64,000 nt of DNA from Tectiglobus sp965223355 (lineage in GTDB: Bacteria > Pseudomonadota > Alphaproteobacteria > Rhizobiales > Hyphomicrobiaceae), in contig CBDCWE010000003.1 of NCBI GenBank assembly GCA_965223355.1, positions 4,650,001 to 4,714,000 of the forward strand, in the 5' to 3' direction. The notes beneath the pieces are model-generated. The model saw only the letters and a program-made list of their open reading frames with translations. It ran no database searches and was not told where the DNA came from. Positions 60,411 through 64,000 of this stretch are shown piece after piece; within the stretch, counting starts at the first letter, position 1; each line of letters opens with the position of its first letter. The translations under genes and the position numbers were made by a program.

Positions 60411-62129
60411 TCAAACGGCGCGGCAAAAACCAAAGTCGGCGCCCTCGGGGGCCTGCAGGACGTTGTCGCGGAACATGCGATCGTAGCCGCGATGGGCGCT
60501 CAGATCAGCAGCTGGCGGCCGCGCCTTGCGGCGCTGATCAAGTTCGCCTTGGTCGACCAGCAGATCGATCGATTTGTTCGCGACGCTGAGGCGGATACGG
60601 TCGCCATCGCGCACCAGACCCAGCGGACCGCCGGCGGCCGCTTCCGGCGCTACATGCAGCACGATCGTGCCGTAGGCGGTGCCGCTCATGCGCGCATCCG
60701 AAATGCGGACCATGTCGGTGACGCCGGCTGCGAGGAGCTTTTTGGGGATCGGCAGGAAGCCTGCTTCCGGCATGGCATAGTCCGATCGCGGCCCGGCATT
60801 CTGGAGGATCAGGAAATCATCGGCCGTGACATCGAGATCCGGATCATCGATGCGCCGGGCAAGATCATCCAGCGATGAAAACACGACCGCCCGGCCTTCC
60901 TTTTCGAACAGCTCAGGCGTCGCGGCCGAACGCTTGATGATGCAGCCGTCCGGCGCCAGCGATCCGAACAAGGCGACCAGGCCGCCGTGCGGTTCGAGCG
61001 GCGCCGCGGCCGGCATGATGACGCGCCGGTCGACATAGTGATCAGCCTCCTCATCCAGGCGTTGGCCGAGGGTCTCGCCGGTAATCGTCATGCAGTCGAG
61101 GTGAAGCAGTGGTCTCAGTTCGCGCAACACGGCGCCAATGCCGCCGGCTGCAAAGAAGTCCTCCATGTAGAAGTCGCTGCCGACAGGTTTGACGGCGGTG
61201 AGAACCGGTGTCGTATCGGACAGCGCGTTGAGCCGCTTCAGATCCAGTTTGATGCCGGCGCGGCCGGCGATGGCGGCCAGGTGGATGACGCCGTTGGTCG
61301 AGCCGCCAATGGCAAGGAGGACACGCAGGGCGTTTTCGATCGATCGTTCGGTTACGATGGCGCCGGGCGCGACATCGTTCATGACGATACGCACGGCCTG
61401 CCGGCCCGAGGCTTCGGCGGCGCGCAGGCGGTCGGCGTGGACGGCCGGGATGGCGGCCGTGCCCGGCAGCGTCATCCCCAACGTTTCGGCGATGGCGGCC
61501 ATGGTCGAGGCGGTGCCCATCACGGCGCAGGTGCCGGCGGTGGTGACGAGGCGGCCTTCGACGGCCTCGATCTCGCGGTCGTCAAGGTCACCGGCACGAT
61601 AGCGCATCCAGAACTTGCGGCAGTCCGTGCAGGCGCCAACGCGGTCGTCCTTGTAGCGCGATGTCATTTGCGGGCCGCCGATGAGTTGTATGGCCGGCTT
61701 GCCGGCGCTGATCGCGCCCATCAACTGCGCCGGCACCGTCTTGTCGCAGCCACCCATCAAGACCACGCCATCCATCGGCTGGGCGCGGATCATTTCCTCG
61801 GTATCCATCGCCATCAAATTGCGGAACTTCATGGAATTGGGCGCCAGGGTCGATTCATGCAGCGAGGTTGTCGGAAACTCCATGGCGATGCCGCCGGCGC
61901 TGGCAACGCCGCGTTTGACGGCCTCCAACAACTCGGGGAAATGGCGGTGGCAGGGATTGAAGCGGGAATGGGTGTAGGCGATCCCGACAACCGGTTGCTT
62001 TAATTCATCGCTCGACCAGCCCTGTGATTTGGCAAATGCGCGACGCATATAAATCGAAAAGTCGCGATCGCCGTAGGACTGGAGCCCGCGCAGGAAGCCC
62101 CGTTTGCCGTCGCCGTTTTGATCGGACAC
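60411..62129 (-). CDS. IlvD/Edd-family dehydratase (probable sugar-acid dehydratase)
   Basis: A 572-residue Fe-S dehydratase. Conserved cysteines are in SRFNPCHRH, MGGCDKTVPAQ and GACTDCRKFW. Other motifs are TTAGTCAVMGTASTMA, AIGGSTNGVIHLAAIA and a late VRISDARMSGTAYGT. The C-terminal part resembles sugar-acid (arabinonate/xylonate-type) dehydratases more than biosynthetic IlvD, as does the catabolic context with a CoA-transferase. This is inference; a keto-acid product would fit kdgK/eda elsewhere in the window. Confidence 0.88.
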   Translation of the reverse strand: MSDQNGDGKRGFLRGLQSYGDRDFSIYMRRAFAKSQGWSSDELKQPVVGIAYTHSRFNPCHRHFPELLEAVKRGVASAGGIAMEFPTTSLHESTLAPNSMKFRNLMAMDTEEMIRAQPMDGVVLMGGCDKTVPAQLMGAISAGKPAIQLIGGPQMTSRYKDDRVGACTDCRKFWMRYRAGDLDDREIEAVEGRLVTTAGTCAVMGTASTMAAIAETLGMTLPGTAAIPAVHADRLRAAEASGRQAVRIVMNDVAPGAIVTERSIENALRVLLAIGGSTNGVIHLAAIAGRAGIKLDLKRLNALSDTTPVLTAVKPVGSDFYMEDFFAAGGIGAVLRELRPLLHLDCMTITGETLGQRLDEEADHYVDRRVIMPAAAPLEPHGGLVALFGSLAPDGCIIKRSAATPELFEKEGRAVVFSSLDDLARRIDDPDLDVTADDFLILQNAGPRSDYAMPEAGFLPIPKKLLAAGVTDMVRISDARMSGTAYGTIVLHVAPEAAAGGPLGLVRDGDRIRLSVANKSIDLLVDQGELDQRRKARPPAADLSAHRGYDRMFRDNVLQAPEGADFGFCRAV

Positions 62130-62226
62130 CTGTCCCTCCCGAATTCCTTGACTTTGCGCCTATGCCTAACGAGTCCTAAACGCTCCGCGCGCAAAGTGCG
62201 ATTAAGTTTTCATTATCTGACATGCT

Positions 62227-62770
62227 TGGAGTTCCCCCGTTTCGGTGGACAGTTAAGGGCTAGTAGTTTCTAGCGTGCCATGGGTGCTCCTTTCATAGTT
62301 GATGGGGGAACGATATCCGAGAGCGGAGTGACGCCGTGCGGGATTGTACCAGCCCTCGATGAACTGGAAGATGGCCATGCGCTCCTCGGCCTTTGTCTTG
62401 AACTTGCGCCGATTGAGCAGTTCGCATTCGAGCGTGGCAAAGAAGCTCTCGCACATCGCGTTATCGTAGGCGTCACCAACCGATCCCATTGATGGCCTGA
62501 CGTCTGCCTCCTTACATCGAAGCCCGAAGGCAACAGAGGTATATTGCGAGCCCTGGTCGGAATGGTGGATCACGTTTGCCGACTTGCGTTGTGTGATCGC
62601 CATGTTCATTGCGTCGATGACAAGCTGGGCTTTCAAGGTGGTGGCCATGGCCCAGCCGACAATGCGTCGCGAGAAGGCATCCAGGACCACTGCGAGATAC
62701 AGGTTTTGGGCGCGATATTTCACGGTTTGTGATTTTGTCGCTCCAGAAGGTGACCGCTGGTTCCAAGACT
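62227..62770 (-). mobile_element. IS3-family insertion sequence remnant, right end
   Basis: The right terminal repeat is intact at 62227-62251 (minus strand TGTCCACCGAAACGGGGGAA...). Inward lies the 3' part of an IS3 transposase gene. The left part of the element is missing beyond about 62770. Confidence 0.8.
62253..62723 (-). pseudogene. IS3-family transposase OrfB, 5'-truncated
   Basis: 156 residues of the rve integrase domain: LYLAVVLDAFSRRIVGWAM, HHSDQGSQYTS (second catalytic Asp), DNAMCESFFATLECELL (Glu), and the terminal IEGWYNPARRHSALGYRSP. The N-terminal helix-turn-helix and the first catalytic Asp are missing. A different frame just upstream (about 62724-62766) continues as unrelated-looking sequence, so the gene is truncated and inactive. 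Confidence 0.87.
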
Positions 62771-62818
62771 TGATTGTCTGTCGAAAATAGACATCAAAGT
62801 TCGTACGCGATCGTCCTG

Positions 62819-62839
62819 CACCTGTACATTGTACAGGTG
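62819..62839. other. 21-base palindrome
   Basis: CACCTGTACA and TGTACAGGTG around a single T. It lies between the IS3 remnant and the phage-type gene and could be an operator or a terminator-like site; there is no T run. Confidence 0.5.
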
Positions 62840-62894
62840 CTTTGGACGTTGCGTCTCTTGCAAAGTTGGCGAGGCATAGGTCACGCGATGACTA

Positions 62895-64000
62895 TCACAA
62901 CTCCGCTTCTGCCGCATAGTCGAATGCGATACCGAGCACGCCGGCATTGTTCTGCTGCAGCGAGAATCCTTTGTCGCTTAGTCCCAATACGCCTGTGAAA
63001 CTAAAGTCGTTCAGCCAGGCTTGGTTGTTGTAGGCGGCGACGCGGTTGGCGTTGGCGGCGCCGTCGCGGATCGTGATGGTCGGCTTGACGCGCATGAGTG
63101 TGGGCAAGCGCACCGCCGCGACGGAGCCTGAGGACGGGTGGGCAAAGGCATAAATCGAGCCGTAGCCGGCGCCCGGGGCGTATGTGGCCGGGTTCTGTCC
63201 GAAAGGGGCACTGGCTTGGAAGTAGCGCTGGCACAGCGCGTACTCCGCCGGAAAAAGGCGTGCACGCCAGGCGGTCGCCACCGAGCCGAGCTCCAGTTTA
63301 ACGCGGGCAAAAGTCACGCTGCCAGGCGCCGCGGCTGTCATCTTGAGGGGCAGGTCTCCAACGTCACCGGCGGCGGGAACAAGCATCACGGACTGCCGGC
63401 CGGTGCCTGCCCGTATGGTGCCGCTGGTTGAGCCCACGATGACGGTGACATCCGCGCTCGGATCTTCGAGCGAGATCGTGACGGCAATGTTCGCGAAGCT
63501 GGTGACGCCGGCCATGACCGGTTCGACAACCTGGACCAGCGTGCCGCTGTTGAGTGTCATGGTGTAACCAGATAACGAGACATCGGCGCCGACCGTACCC
63601 GCCTTCCAGCGGTCAAAGCCGTAGGTGTTGGCAGCCATAGCGCCGTTGGCAAAACCGCGCTGATTGATCTGGAAGTCGCCGTTGATGAGAAGATTTTCGT
63701 TGCTGACGCCGGTGGTGGCTGGAAGCTTAGCCGCACCTGTCGCCTGGTCAATCACGAGTGCATCGATGAACGTGTTGCCATCCCGAGAAACCTTGATGTG
63801 GAAATCGTCATCGCCGGTCAAGCCGAATTCCGCACGCCCTGAAAATCCCGTCTGGAACATTACGCTCGCCGTGTCGCCGGTGGCATTCTTGTTTACCTTG
63901 AGCCGGTGACTGTCACCTTCATGGTTGAACAGCGAGGCCGGTGCGTTCACGCTTAAGCGGTTTGTGGTGTCGGCAACCGCATTGACGCCAACCAGCGGTG
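62895..64000 (-). CDS. Phage/prophage-type tail protein, C-terminal part (DUF2793-like context)
   Basis: The frame is open through the window edge (368 codons shown). The upstream in-frame segment LVGVNAVADTTNRLSVNAPA followed by SLFNHEGDSHRLKVNKN and GDTASVMFQTGFSGRAEFGL is a hallmark of the region after the DUF2793 domain in tail proteins of alphaproteobacterial phages and prophages. The remainder, starting ENLLINGDFQINQRG, is a carbohydrate-binding-like beta domain seen in tail fibres. An internal GTG at 63950 is not needed as a start. It suggests a prophage or gene transfer agent-like region beyond the window. Confidence 0.8.
   Translation of the reverse strand, partial: PLVGVNAVADTTNRLSVNAPASLFNHEGDSHRLKVNKNATGDTASVMFQTGFSGRAEFGLTGDDDFHIKVSRDGNTFIDALVIDQATGAAKLPATTGVSNENLLINGDFQINQRGFANGAMAANTYGFDRWKAGTVGADVSLSGYTMTLNSGTLVQVVEPVMAGVTSFANIAVTISLEDPSADVTVIVGSTSGTIRAGTGRQSVMLVPAAGDVGDLPLKMTAAAPGSVTFARVKLELGSVATAWRARLFPAEYALCQRYFQASAPFGQNPATYAPGAGYGSIYAFAHPSSGSVAAVRLPTLMRVKPTITIRDGAANANRVAAYNNQAWLNDFSFTGVLGLSDKGFSLQQNNAGVLGIAFDYAAEAEL

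Overview
The window is a high-GC chromosomal segment of an alphaproteobacterium. The best guess is a Hyphomicrobiales (Rhizobiales)-like lineage. The support is a ccoNOQP-GHIS cluster with a FixK/FNR-type site, GapR (DUF2312), DUF1244 and DUF1036 genes beside an N-formylglutamate amidohydrolase, a short zinc-free type L36, a DUF882 protein and two YkuD-type L,D-transpeptidases. No rRNA or tRNA gene and no CRISPR array was seen.

Layout. 1-10.6 kb: partial aldehyde dehydrogenase, a membrane protein with a primase-like C-terminal domain, a secreted repeat protein, ugd, kdgK/eda with cutA, nadK, a MaoC plus CitE-like pair. 10.6-19.2 kb: an XRE regulator, two near-identical IS110 copies, and between them an HD/flavin reductase/nitroreductase group and two related exported proteins, one with a vWA domain. 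19.2-30.7 kb: an M81 peptidase, two cytochromes c with a DUF6455 protein, then the complete cbb3 oxidase structural and assembly cluster. 31-36.6 kb: DUF882, gapR, DUF1244, N-formylglutamate amidohydrolase, DUF1036, a TPR protein, rpmJ. 36.8-41.1 kb: pobA, a ThDP enzyme, an L,D-transpeptidase. 41.3-50 kb: VOC and HAD proteins, the soxBDAG sarcosine oxidase operon, pepF. 50.6-62.1 kb: a sigma-54 response regulator, a large L,D-transpeptidase, a YpfJ-type metalloprotease, malonyl-CoA decarboxylase, a metallo-beta-lactamase-fold protein, then a CoA-transferase/dehydratase group. 62.2-64 kb: an IS3 remnant and a phage-type tail protein that runs off the end.

The most interesting content is in repeats and mobile DNA. 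Both IS110 copies carry, just upstream of the recombinase, a structured segment with all hallmarks of an IS110 bridge RNA. One loop contains two guides matching the actual insertion target, and a second loop contains two guides matching the element's own ends. The target is a hairpin inside a five-hairpin repeat found four times here, three times between convergent genes; an unoccupied copy lies at 54786-54929. A second, unrelated repeat (four full copies of about 135 bp, CTAG at both ends, two long hairpins) shows paired compensatory changes, and one copy supplies the rpmJ stop codon.

Functionally the window combines microaerobic respiration (cco cluster), sugar-acid catabolism (kdgK, eda, a dehydratase), C1/methylamine-type metabolism (sox) and peptidoglycan cross-linking. 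Starts were chosen by ribosome binding site and family length; where they differ from the longest open frame this is stated.
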